Source: Leadbetterella lacustris (GTDB lineage Bacteria; Bacteroidota; Bacteroidia; Cytophagales; Spirosomataceae). From it: DNA of 64,000 bases. Under the pieces are notes generated by a model. That model searched no databases. It was given only the letters and a program-made list of their open reading frames with translations, and was not told the origin of the DNA. The stretch covers positions 372,001 through 436,000 of the forward strand of contig OZ248424.1 in assembly GCA_965234335.1 (NCBI GenBank). Direction: 5' to 3'. Positions 50,785 through 59,524 of the stretch are shown here, piece after piece (position 1 is the first letter of the stretch; every line of letters begins with the position of its first letter). The position numbers were made by a program, and so were the translations under genes.

Positions 50785-53286
50785 TTAAACGGCATCCACA
50801 TTTACTACCACCTGCACAGATTTGAATTTTTTTTCGGTAACCAAATTTACGATTTCTTTTTGTAGAAACGCCTTGGTGGCCCGAATATTCATTTTATCTT
50901 TTTCTAGTTTTAGCCAAACCACAAACAAATATTTGTTCCTAATCCGCTCAACTAAGGCTTTTTCCGGCCCCATCACCCTGGTTTTACCGAGCAGATGCTC
51001 CAGAGCCTGAGCCAGTTTGGCCGCTCCCTGATGGGCCAAAGTTTGGTCAACATCTTTTACTGTAATCTCTATAATTCTAGAAAATGGCGGATAGTTATAT
51101 CCTTCTCTATCAATGACTTCAGACTCATAAAAACCTTCATAGTCATTCTTTAACACAAACTGCAAGATTCTGTTTTGAGGACTACCTGTTTGTATCAACA
51201 CCCTGCCTTTTTGCTCCCTCCTACCCGCTCGGCCACTTACTTGGGTAATCAACTGAAAAGCCCGCTCCGCTGCCCGAAAGTCTGGAAAGTGAATCATCTT
51301 GTCGGCATTATAAATTCCTACCAAACTCACATGGTCGAAATCAAGCCCTTTGGAAACCATCTGCGTACCCACCAAAACATCCACTTCGCCTTTTTCAAAC
51401 TCTCCGATGATATTCTGATAAGCATTTTTTGACCTTGTCGTATCCAAATCCATCCGCAGAATTTTCGCTTCTGGAAATATTTCATACAGGTCTTCTTCTA
51501 TTTTTTCGGTGCCGACACCCATGGTCTTTACTTTGGTTGAGCCGCAGTCGGGGCATACTTTGGGTAACGATTCCTTGTGTCCACAATAGTGACACACCAA
51601 AGTCTTCTCGGCCAAATGATACGTGAGCGAAACTGCACACTGATCACATTGACCTATCCAGTTGCACTCTTGGCAATTCAGATAAGGAGCATAGCCTCTT
51701 CGGTTAAGAAAAATGATGGTTTGTTGTTTGTTGATTAAGTTTTGAGACATTTCGGCCAAAAGCTCAGACGTAAACTCTTTAACAAGGGTTTTTTCTTTTC
51801 GTTCTTTTTTAATGTCCACCAACCTGATGTCGGGTAACTGGGCATCGCCATATCTCACATGAAGACTCACCAAGCCATATTTTTTATTTTTAGCTTGAAA
51901 AAAGGACTCAATAGATGGCGTGGCCGAACCAAGAAGTACTTTGGAGCGAACCTTCAAAGCTAACATAATGGCCACATCACGAGCATGATAGCGGGGGGCT
52001 GGATCATACTGCTTGTAGGAAGACTCGTGTTCTTCATCCACAATAATGAGTCCTAAATTGGTAAAAGGCAGAAAAATGGCAGAGCGAACCCCTACCACAA
52101 ACTGAAACTTTCCATCCAGAATCCCCCTCCAAACCTCCACACGCTCGTTGTCAGAAAACTTGGAATGATAAACACCCATGCTATCTCCAAAAACCACACG
52201 AAGTCTATTCACTATTTGGGTAGTAAGAGCAATTTCTGGCAATAAAAACAACACCTGAGAGCCAGAATCCAATACTTTTTGAATAAGATCTATATAAATT
52301 TCTGTCTTTCCCGAACCAGTAATGCCGTGAAAAAGAACAACTTCGTTTTGAGTGAAAGAGTCCATAATTTGTTCAGAAGCATTTTGTTGCGGCACCGAAA
52401 GTTGCATTTGAGCTTGTGAACCAAGGTCTTCTCCAGCAAACCTAGAAACCACAACCTCAAATTCCTCAAAAAATCCCTTATCTATCAATGTTTTTAATGA
52501 GGATTCTGAAATATCACCTGCCTTGAGCGTACTTTTCGCCAAACCCTCTTTGTTTTTATAATGTAGCTCATTAATGGGTACATGACTCAAATATTCCAAC
52601 AAAACCTCCTGCTGTTTGGTACTTTTTTCAAGCTTTTCTATCAAAGCCAAGATTTCTTCAGTGCCTTCAAAAGCTCGCTTTAGACGTATTTTCTTAACAA
52701 TCTTAGGCCGATATTTATCCTTGACTTCTTCAAAAAGAATAATGGCATGCTTGGCCACCAGTTCTTTTATGGTTTTGTTTATGTCTTTACTATCCAGCAA
52801 GCGTCCTACTTCGTCATAACTCAGCGATTCCTCTTTCGCCAACACTTCCATCAGTAGCGTTTCTTGTTCCGACAGCAACTCGGGATGGGCAAAATCAGGA
52901 TTGTATTGAATTTTTGACTGACTACTGATTTTTAAACCTGCGGGTAAAGCTATGTTCATCACCTCTCCCACGTGACACATATAGTATTCGGCCACCCACT
53001 CAAACAACCAAAGTTGCATAGCGGTTACAACTGGCTCGACATCCAACAACTCCTGCACATATTTGGCCTGATACTTTGCAGGTGGGTTGTTATGAATTTT
53101 TATAATAACAGCTGTCAACACGCGTGATTTGCCAAATTCGACAACCACCCTTGAACCGACTTTAGCCAAAGAACACATTTCGCGAGACAACCTATAAGTG
53201 AAATACTGCGGAATAGGAACGGGCAAAACCACATCCACAAAAAAAGTCGTTTCTACACCGAAAAATTCGCTATTATCACTTACCAT
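50785..53286 (-). CDS. priA: primosomal protein N' (replication restart helicase)
   Basis: 833 residues from the ATG at 53286 (MVSDNSEFFGVETTFFVDVV); an upstream frame to 53388 is non-conserved in appearance. The N-terminal DNA-binding domain shows VPIPQYFTYRL. Walker A is GITGSGKTE near residue 316, DEEH follows in DEEHESSYKQYDPAPRYHAR, and the zinc-binding insert has eight Cys (CQECNWIGQCDQC, CHYCGHKE, CPDCGS). QVSGRAGRREQKG is helicase motif VI. Reloads DnaB at stalled forks. Complete. Confidence 0.96.
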   Translation of the reverse strand: MVSDNSEFFGVETTFFVDVVLPVPIPQYFTYRLSREMCSLAKVGSRVVVEFGKSRVLTAVIIKIHNNPPAKYQAKYVQELLDVEPVVTAMQLWLFEWVAEYYMCHVGEVMNIALPAGLKISSQSKIQYNPDFAHPELLSEQETLLMEVLAKEESLSYDEVGRLLDSKDINKTIKELVAKHAIILFEEVKDKYRPKIVKKIRLKRAFEGTEEILALIEKLEKSTKQQEVLLEYLSHVPINELHYKNKEGLAKSTLKAGDISESSLKTLIDKGFFEEFEVVVSRFAGEDLGSQAQMQLSVPQQNASEQIMDSFTQNEVVLFHGITGSGKTEIYIDLIQKVLDSGSQVLFLLPEIALTTQIVNRLRVVFGDSMGVYHSKFSDNERVEVWRGILDGKFQFVVGVRSAIFLPFTNLGLIIVDEEHESSYKQYDPAPRYHARDVAIMLALKVRSKVLLGSATPSIESFFQAKNKKYGLVSLHVRYGDAQLPDIRLVDIKKERKEKTLVKEFTSELLAEMSQNLINKQQTIIFLNRRGYAPYLNCQECNWIGQCDQCAVSLTYHLAEKTLVCHYCGHKESLPKVCPDCGSTKVKTMGVGTEKIEEDLYEIFPEAKILRMDLDTTRSKNAYQNIIGEFEKGEVDVLVGTQMVSKGLDFDHVSLVGIYNADKMIHFPDFRAAERAFQLITQVSGRAGRREQKGRVLIQTGSPQNRILQFVLKNDYEGFYESEVIDREGYNYPPFSRIIEITVKDVDQTLAHQGAAKLAQALEHLLGKTRVMGPEKALVERIRNKYLFVVWLKLEKDKMNIRATKAFLQKEIVNLVTEKKFKSVQVVVNVDAV

Positions 53287-53396
53287 ATACAAATTTAAAA
53301 TTTGAGCCTTGAAAACACTATAAATATCAGAAAATATATGGTTATGTTCAAAAAACCAAAATCTAGGAAAAGCCCAACAGGTATGCAATTCATAAG

Positions 53397-53548
53397 TTTG
53401 TTTAACAATAAAAGAGAAAGATTAAACAAAATATTTGTACTTATTGAAGAATAAATTATAACATAGTAAGTTTTGTTTAATCTTTATGGATTTATCTTAA
53501 ACATAATTTTTTCTTTTGTTTAATCTTTTTAACATTTGCTTAAACAAA
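53397..53548. promoter_or_regulatory. six TTTAA-core boxes upstream of the ECF-carotenoid operon
   Basis: TTTGTTTAAC (53397-53406), AAAGATTAAACAAA (53417-53430), TTTTGTTTAATCTTT (53471-53485), CTTAAACA (53496-53503), TTTTGTTTAATCTTTTT (53514-53530) and CTTAAACAAA (53539-53548). The longest form, AAAGATTAAACAAAA, occurs once in one orientation and twice in the other. Dense, same-motif boxes in 150 bp between divergent genes suggest cooperative binding by a regulator controlling the sigma factor and crt genes. Confidence 0.65.
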
Positions 53549-53561
53549 TTAAAAAAATCAA

Positions 53562-54080
53562 ATGACTGCGATAGAATTTAATTATGCTTTACAAACCAAC
53601 ACCAAAACGCTTAAGCCTTTTGCGATGAGGTTAACGAAAAATTACGACGACGCCAATGATTTGGTACAAGATACATTGGTGAAAGCGTTTTTAAACAAAG
53701 ACAAGTACGCTGATGGTACCAATTTAAAGGCTTGGTTGTTTACAATCATGAAAAATACCTTTATAACGAATTATCAAAGGATGATGCGTAAGAACACCAT
53801 CATAGATACAAGCGACAATTTACATTATATAAATTCGTCAGATAGTATTGTACAGAATGATGCTTATGCTAACTTTGCTAATGAAGATATCTCAAAAGCA
53901 CTTGAAAAATTGGATGATACTTATAAAGAGCCGTTTATGATGTATTTTAATGGCTTTAAATATCATGAAATTGCTGAGAAGGTAGCAATACCGATTGGTA
54001 CTGTAAAAAATAGAATACATTTAGCAAGAAAAGAGTTAAAAGACTTACTAAAAATTTATTCTAATACGCAAACTGTTTAA
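53562..54080 (+). CDS. RNA polymerase ECF-type sigma factor
   Basis: 172 residues. Region 2 is ANDLVQDTLVKAFLNKDKY with KAWLFTIMKNTFITNYQR (DNA melting and -10 contacts); region 4 is LDDTYKEPFMMYFNGFKYHE followed by the helix-turn-helix IPIGTVKNRIHLARKEL. No anti-sigma gene is adjacent. It precedes crtI by 12 nt, so the sigma factor and the carotenoid genes are likely one operon, as in several Bacteroidota where such a factor controls pigment synthesis. Confidence 0.93.
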   Translation: MTAIEFNYALQTNTKTLKPFAMRLTKNYDDANDLVQDTLVKAFLNKDKYADGTNLKAWLFTIMKNTFITNYQRMMRKNTIIDTSDNLHYINSSDSIVQNDAYANFANEDISKALEKLDDTYKEPFMMYFNGFKYHEIAEKVAIPIGTVKNRIHLARKELKDLLKIYSNTQTV

Positions 54081-54092
54081 ATAGAGAAAAAT

Positions 54093-55553
54093 TTGAAAAA
54101 AGTCATCGTAATCGGTTCTGGTTTTGCAGGAATATCTGCCGCCACAAAACTCTCAAGTTTGGGTTTTGAAGTGACAGTCTTGGAAAAAAACGACGATTTC
54201 GGTGGTCGTGCAAGAGTATTTAATGCCGAAGGATTCAAGTTTGACATGGGCCCAAGTTGGTATTGGATGCCGGATGTTTTTGAAAGGTATTTTGCTGAGT
54301 TTGGTAAGAAACCATCCGATTACTACAAACTTGTCCGATTGGATCCATCCTATAAAGTTATTCTTACAAACGGAAAGGTAGTTGATTTACCTGCAAATCT
54401 CGTTGAACTCAAAGCTCTCTTCGAAAAACTAGAACCTGGCTGTGGTGACAACTTTGATGCTTTTTTTGAAGAGGCCAAATACAAATACACCACGGGCATG
54501 GGTGAGTTTGTATGGAAACCCTCTCTCTCCATAAGTGAGTTTTTTGATTTTAGGCTTTTATCTAAAGCCATAAGTTTAGACCTTTTTGCGTCTTTTGGAA
54601 AACACCTTAGGAAATTTTTCAAAAACGAAGATTTGCTTAAAATCATGGAATTTCCAGTGTTGTTCTTGGGAGCAACACCAAACGACACACCAGCCCTTTA
54701 CAGTCTCATGAACTACGCCGAAATGGCCTTGGGAACTTGGTATCCAATGGGAGGCATGCACGAAATAGTAAAAGGAATGGTTTCTTTAGCAGAGGAAAAA
54801 GGCGTAAAGTTTATTAATAATCAGGAAGTAATAGAAATAGTTTCAGAAAATGGCAGTGTAAAAAAAATACGAACATCAGACGCCGTTTATTATGCCGACA
54901 TAGTAGTTAGTGGTGCGGACTATGAACACACAGAGAGCCTGCTTAACGGCAGCCGTAACTATAGCAATAAATATTGGGACAAACGATTAATGGCACCTTC
55001 GTCGTTGTTGTATTATATAGGTGTAGATAGAAAAGTGGAAAGATTAGAACATCATAATTTGTTTTTTGATGAAGACTTTAATCTCCACGCCGAAGAGATT
55101 TATAAAAATCCAAAATGGCCGTCGAAACCTTTGTTTTACGTTTCAGCCCCGTCCAAAACCGACACCTCTGTTGCTCCTGAAGGCAATGAAAATCTGTTTT
55201 TACTTATACCTATTGCTCCTGATTTGGAAGACGATGAGCAAACACGCGAAAAGTACTTCGATATAATGATCGAAAGGCTTGAAAAATACGTAGGTCATGA
55301 TATCAGAAATCATGTTGTTTACAAAAAAAGTTATGCTGTAAGTGACTTCAAGGCTGACTATCATGCCTTTAAAGGAAACGCCTACGGTCTAGCCAACACT
55401 TTATTACAAACAGCTTTTCTGAAACCCGCCTTGAAAAACAAGAACTTAAAAAATATGTATTACACTGGCCAACTATCTGTGCCGGGGCCAGGGGTTCCTC
55501 CAGCCCTTATATCCGGTTTGGTGGTGGGAGACTATATAGCTAAAAATCATTAA
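54093..55553 (+). CDS. crtI: phytoene desaturase
   Basis: 486-residue FAD enzyme introducing double bonds into phytoene. VIVIGSGFAGISAATKLSSL is the FAD-binding fold, EKNDDFGGRARVF follows, MGPSWYWMPDVFERYF is typical of CrtI, and the C-terminus has YYTGQLSVPGPGVPPALISG. TTG start at 54093, 12 nt after the sigma-factor stop. Downstream crtB begins 14 nt after its stop. The number of desaturation steps cannot be read from sequence. Confidence 0.95.
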   Translation: MKKVIVIGSGFAGISAATKLSSLGFEVTVLEKNDDFGGRARVFNAEGFKFDMGPSWYWMPDVFERYFAEFGKKPSDYYKLVRLDPSYKVILTNGKVVDLPANLVELKALFEKLEPGCGDNFDAFFEEAKYKYTTGMGEFVWKPSLSISEFFDFRLLSKAISLDLFASFGKHLRKFFKNEDLLKIMEFPVLFLGATPNDTPALYSLMNYAEMALGTWYPMGGMHEIVKGMVSLAEEKGVKFINNQEVIEIVSENGSVKKIRTSDAVYYADIVVSGADYEHTESLLNGSRNYSNKYWDKRLMAPSSLLYYIGVDRKVERLEHHNLFFDEDFNLHAEEIYKNPKWPSKPLFYVSAPSKTDTSVAPEGNENLFLLIPIAPDLEDDEQTREKYFDIMIERLEKYVGHDIRNHVVYKKSYAVSDFKADYHAFKGNAYGLANTLLQTAFLKPALKNKNLKNMYYTGQLSVPGPGVPPALISGLVVGDYIAKNH

Positions 55554-55567
55554 AAACCTTATCGAGA

Positions 55568-56404
55568 ATGTTTGAATTATTTGAAAAATCAACCTTTGGA
55601 TGTAGTAAACTCGTCACTGAGCTTTACAGCACATCCTTTTCAATGGGTATAAAAACACTCAATAAGCGTTTCCATGAGCCAATTTATGGCATATACGGAT
55701 TTGTACGATTCGCAGATGAGATTGTAGATACATTCCATGAATTTGACAAAAAGTATCTCCTCGACAAATTCAAAGCTGATACCTACGAAGCCATAGAAAC
55801 CGGTATAAGTCTTAACCCGATACTACACTCGTTTCAGAAAATAGTACGTCTATACAAAATTGACCGACAGCTCATTGATGCATTTTTGTATAGTATGGAA
55901 ATGGACCTTGGTCAAATATTATATGACGATAGTAAATACAAAGAATATATATATGGCTCGGCCGAAGTAGTAGGTTTAATGTGCCTCAAAGTATTTGTAG
56001 AAGGTGATGAAAGGCAATACGAAAGTCTAAAAACCGATGCTCGTAGCCTTGGGGCGGCCTTTCAGAAGGTTAATTTTTTAAGAGACCTTAAAAGTGACTA
56101 TCAAGAGCGTGGTCGTGTGTATTTCCCTCAAATAGACATGAGCAATTTTTCGGCCTATGCCAAAGAAGAAATAGAAAAAGACATACAAATAGACTTCGAC
56201 AATGCCCTCCGTGGTATCTTAAATCTTCCTGTTGGGGCTAGATCAGGGGTATATCTCGCTTATGTTTACTATTTAAAGCTCTTCAAAAGAATCAAAAAAA
56301 CATCAGCTGCCAAAATTCAGACCCAGCGTGTGCGTGTGCCAGATATTGTAAAATTTACTCTTCTGGCTCAAACCTTGGTAAAGGGGAGATTGGGGGCTTT
56401 GTAA
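55568..56404 (+). CDS. crtB: phytoene synthase
   Basis: 278-residue trans-isoprenyl diphosphate synthase head-to-head type, joining two geranylgeranyl diphosphates. First Asp-rich motif DEIVD at residues 50-54 within GFVRFADEIVDTFHEF; second in NFLRDLKSDYQERGRVYFP near 175. YSTSFSMGIKTL near 20 is also conserved. Third gene of the ECF-crtI-crtB operon. Convergent with the PIG-L gene, 2 nt apart. Confidence 0.95.
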   Translation: MFELFEKSTFGCSKLVTELYSTSFSMGIKTLNKRFHEPIYGIYGFVRFADEIVDTFHEFDKKYLLDKFKADTYEAIETGISLNPILHSFQKIVRLYKIDRQLIDAFLYSMEMDLGQILYDDSKYKEYIYGSAEVVGLMCLKVFVEGDERQYESLKTDARSLGAAFQKVNFLRDLKSDYQERGRVYFPQIDMSNFSAYAKEEIEKDIQIDFDNALRGILNLPVGARSGVYLAYVYYLKLFKRIKKTSAAKIQTQRVRVPDIVKFTLLAQTLVKGRLGAL

Positions 56405-56406
56405 AA

Positions 56407-57219
56407 TCATTTGGTCACAAAACCCGACTGACGAATTATCTCAAAAAATTTAGAAGTGGTTTCAATGCCACTTTCTTTGTTTATATCAAAGTACCAAAAC
56501 GTCTCCAAATCGCCACGGTGCATGGAGCCGTTCATGTCGCCGCTCTGCGATTTATGGCAAGCCTTTACCCAATCGGCCACTATCATATAGCTGTGTTTGT
56601 TATCTTCACCGAAGCCATACGACCTATCGAAATAGAACACTTGAGCTTTGGTAGAAATCTTCGTTTCAGGAAATCCCTCTAAAACATCGAAGTTGTAAGT
56701 ATAATTTTTGTTCAAGGCTCTGCCACCCAAAACAATCGGTTTTTTGGTAGACTTTAAATTTTTAACTGCCCTAATAGCCAAAATACTTGCCGTTTTATGA
56801 TGGGCATGTTGCTCAGCACTGGGTACCAAGCAAAACACATAATCGTACTGCCCCTCCTCCAGAATCTTGTTCAGTTTTTTCTCACAAAAAGCCATGTCCC
56901 AGCGTTTGCCTTCGAAAAATGGCTTTGGGTCTATTTGATAAAAATCATCGAGTTGGTCAAAAAAGAAAAAGTTTCTGATGCCCATTACTTCTCCTGCACA
57001 CATCAACTCTTTTTTACATAGAAGCGGCAATGCTACCCGACCCGTGGCCGAATCCGTAAGGTTCTTGTCATAATAAGTAGAAGCCACCAATCCATTATAA
57101 CCTCCCGAGGCATCGCTTATCAAAGCCAAATCCACCGTTCCTTTCAGTTCCCGAGTAATCTTAAAAACCGTGGCCGGAAACATCGTTTCGTCGTCGGGAT
57201 GAGCGGTGACAATCAGCAC
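56407..57219 (-). CDS. PIG-L family deacetylase, probably secreted
   Basis: 270 residues from a GTG at 57219 (LIVTAHPDDET). AHPDDE holds the zinc ligands His-Asp-Asp with the catalytic Asp; HAHHKTAS holds the third His. The fold is that of GlcNAc-type N-deacetylases. In the same frame upstream lie KIKTIFKVLFIVFLNKSLFA and QSPKV, a convincing signal peptide with an AQ|S cleavage site, but the only initiator before an in-frame stop is a CTG at 57294. Either translation starts at CTG (giving a secreted 295-aa protein) or the original start was mutated. Substrate unknown. Confidence 0.82.
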   Translation of the reverse strand: MLIVTAHPDDETMFPATVFKITRELKGTVDLALISDASGGYNGLVASTYYDKNLTDSATGRVALPLLCKKELMCAGEVMGIRNFFFFDQLDDFYQIDPKPFFEGKRWDMAFCEKKLNKILEEGQYDYVFCLVPSAEQHAHHKTASILAIRAVKNLKSTKKPIVLGGRALNKNYTYNFDVLEGFPETKISTKAQVFYFDRSYGFGEDNKHSYMIVADWVKACHKSQSGDMNGSMHRGDLETFWYFDINKESGIETTSKFFEIIRQSGFVTK

Positions 57220-57294
57220 CTTTGGGCTTTGGGCGAAGAGACTCTTGTTTAAGAAGACTATAAATAAAACTTTAAATATGGTTTTTATTTTCAG

Positions 57295-57610
57295 GTAGAT
57301 TGAAGTTTAAAACAAATTTAGAATTTTTTTATAATCCTACCAAAGTGTCACACGAAACGCATGAAAGTATGCAACCCAATCGCTGCTTAAAATAGTGAAT
57401 TTCCCATTGAATCGAAGATGCATCAAAATTGCATCAATGATTTGAAACGAATACCTGATAAATGATATTTAAAGTGTAATGGACACCAAAGAGATGTATG
57501 TAAGGACACATACGCTCGACGATAAACAATTCCGAATAAAACTGATATTTTTCAGTAATTTTCCAAAAGTTAAAAGGATTATAAAAAGAAAATAATTCTA
57601 ACTGTCACCG
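57295..57610. other. intergenic region without a recognised feature
   Basis: About 315 bp between the PIG-L 5' end and the tRNA terminator. No open frame longer than a few dozen codons, no repeat, no clear promoter. Confidence 0.4.
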
Positions 57611-57614
57611 AATA

Positions 57615-57656
57615 AAAACAAAAAAAGGTAAACTATTCATTGTGAATAACTTACCT
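57615..57656 (-). terminator. terminator of tRNA-Phe
   Basis: AGGTAA (57626-57631) with TTACCT (57651-57656), continuing inside with TATTCA/TGAATA. On the minus strand the hairpin is followed by TTTTTTT. It lies 11 nt after the tRNA 3' end. Confidence 0.8.
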
Positions 57657-57666
57657 CTCTAAGTTG

Positions 57667-57739
57667 TGGTGATGGACGGAATCGAACCGCCGACACAAGG
57701 ATTTTCAGTCCTTTGCTCTACCAACTGAGCTACATCACC
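57667..57739 (-). tRNA. tRNA-Phe (GAA)
   Basis: 73-nt cloverleaf on the minus strand: acceptor GGTGATG/CATCACC with discriminator A, D-arm AGCTCAGTTGGTAGAGC, anticodon stem AGGAC.../...TCCT with loop CTGAAAA (anticodon GAA), T-arm with GGTTCGATTCC. The CCA end is not encoded. Confidence 0.97.
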
Positions 57740-57855
57740 AGAGTGATTTCACCACCTACTGATGTGAATCAGTACCCGTTTGGGACTGCAAAATTAGGGA
57801 AAAAGTTTTTAATAACAAATTTCAACCTAAAAAAACATTATTTTTTTTTCAGGCG

Positions 57856-57906
57856 TTTGTTTTGTTCAACTTTTTCTGGATATTTGTACATAGTATGCAT
57901 GCATAC
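57856..57906 (+). promoter_or_regulatory. promoter and fad-type operator of the Fe-S protein gene
   Basis: TTTG at 57856-57859, 19-nt spacer, then GATATTTG at 57879-57886 (one mismatch to TAnnTTTG). Just downstream lies a perfect 14-bp palindrome GTATGCATGCATAC (57893-57906) within TAGTATGCATGCATACCAT, over the expected start point. The motif is the one found twice at the fadN promoter. It also shows that the gene starts at the ATG at 57928 and not at upstream codons of the open frame. Confidence 0.75.
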
Positions 57907-57927
57907 CATTATCAAAAACCTAACAAG

Positions 57928-59250
57928 ATGAATTTCATACCTCAAATATTATTCTTAGCCTCACTTGGTATAGCAGGTTATTTTATCGCCCGCAGGGTTA
58001 TGCTGATAAAGAAAACGATTCAATTGGGCAAAGCCGAAAATAGAACGGACAACCCTAGTGTCAGACTTAAAAACATGCTTTTGCTGGCATTTGGACAGAA
58101 AAAAATGTTTGCCAAACCCATAGTTGCCATCTTGCATTTGGCGGTTTATCTAGGTTTTATCATCATCAATCTGGAAGTATTGGAGATTGTTTTGGATGGC
58201 ATATTGGGCACACACCGAATATTCTTCAAGCCTTTGGGCGGGCTTTACTCGTTTCTGATAAATTTCTTCGAAATATTGGCTTTAGCGGTAATTTTGGCCT
58301 GCGTGGTGTTTTTGGTAAGAAGAAATACAACCAAAGTGGAGCGTTTTCAGGAAAGTCGCCACCGCGAAATGAAAGGCTGGCCCGTGAAAGACGGAAACAT
58401 CATTTTGGTATTCGAGATAATACTAATGGCTGCTTTCTTGAAAATGAACGCCGCCGATGCAGTTTTACAAAGCCGAGGTGTGGGGCATTTTGCTGAGGCT
58501 ATTACCGGTTCTTTTGTGATAAGTCAATGGTTGGTGCCTATTATAGACAATTTCTCAGACGGCATGCTTATATTTACCGAAAGGGCGGCGTGGTGGTTTC
58601 ATATCCTTGGCATCATGGCATTTGCACTCTATGTTACTTATTCTAAGCACCTTCACATTGCGTTGGCTTTTCCAAACACTTACTTTGCCGACCTCAATCC
58701 GAAAGGAAAAATGAGTAATATGCCTACCGTAAGCACCGAGGTGAAAATAATGCTAGGCCTTGAGCAAGCACCCGAAACCCCAGCCGAAGTGGGTAGATTT
58801 GGAGCAAAAGATGTAGAAGATTTGAGCTGGAAAAACCTGATGGATGCCTACAGCTGTACCGAATGCGGCCGCTGTACTTCTGCATGCCCAGCCAATCAAA
58901 CAGGTAAGGCTCTTTCACCTCGTAAAATAATGATGGACACCAGAGATAGGCTGGAGGACATACAAAAGGGCTGGATAAAAAATGGAAATGACTACAAAGA
59001 CGAGAAGTCTCTTCTTGGCGACTATATAACCGACCAAGAAATATTGGCTTGCACCAGCTGCAACGCCTGCGTGCAAGAATGCCCCGTAATGATTAGCCCA
59101 TTGGACATTATTCTACAACTACGCCGCTACCGCGTTATGGAAGAAAGCCAAGCTCCTCAAAGCTGGAACATGATGTTTCAGAATCTTGAAACCAATATGG
59201 CCCCCTGGAAATTCTCTCCCGACCAAAGATTTGATTGGGCGAAGGAATAG
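57928..59250 (+). CDS. membrane (Fe-S)-binding electron-transfer protein, FadF/heterodisulfide-reductase-like
   Basis: 440 residues from the ATG at 57928. The N-terminal half has about six membrane segments (NarI-like cytochrome b fold; His residues in AILHLAVYLGF, FHILGIMAFALYV). The C-terminal half has two 4Fe-4S motifs, CTECGRCTSACP near 310 and CTSCNACVQECP near 375. Proteins of this type accept electrons from ETF during fatty-acid oxidation. The fad-like operator supports this. The CCG-domain partner that usually follows or is fused is absent here; the next gene is anmK. Confidence 0.85.
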   Translation: MNFIPQILFLASLGIAGYFIARRVMLIKKTIQLGKAENRTDNPSVRLKNMLLLAFGQKKMFAKPIVAILHLAVYLGFIIINLEVLEIVLDGILGTHRIFFKPLGGLYSFLINFFEILALAVILACVVFLVRRNTTKVERFQESRHREMKGWPVKDGNIILVFEIILMAAFLKMNAADAVLQSRGVGHFAEAITGSFVISQWLVPIIDNFSDGMLIFTERAAWWFHILGIMAFALYVTYSKHLHIALAFPNTYFADLNPKGKMSNMPTVSTEVKIMLGLEQAPETPAEVGRFGAKDVEDLSWKNLMDAYSCTECGRCTSACPANQTGKALSPRKIMMDTRDRLEDIQKGWIKNGNDYKDEKSLLGDYITDQEILACTSCNACVQECPVMISPLDIILQLRRYRVMEESQAPQSWNMMFQNLETNMAPWKFSPDQRFDWAKE

Positions 59251-59264
59251 AATTATGTAATGCT

Positions 59265-59375
59265 GTAATTCCTAAATTATGTATTTATTAAATTATGTAT
59301 TTCCTAAAATATGTGTTTATGTATTTCTTAAATTATGTATTTATGTAATTCCGTATTTATGTAATTATGTAATGT
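59265..59375. repeat. degenerate ATTATGTATTT repeats
   Basis: About 110 bp built of imperfect copies of (A)TTATGTATTT and TTATGTAATT. Period is irregular. No coding sense. It fills the gap between the Fe-S gene and anmK; the remaining 150 bp up to 59525 show nothing further. Confidence 0.7.
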
Positions 59376-59524
59376 AAACTTATGGCATATTTGCAGGATC
59401 CGTTTTTTGCTTAAAAATTCCATAAATATTCCTTTTCTTTGTTTTTGAAAAGATAAAAATTATCAAGTAAGCAATTTGCCCTTATCTCTTCAACACAAAA
59501 CCTTTATTCTTTTGAAATTTTCCT

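Noticed and set aside
57667..57739. tRNA-Phe as island attachment site
   Set aside because: No integrase, duplicated tRNA 3' end or accessory genes adjoin it; the accessory island is 34 kb away.
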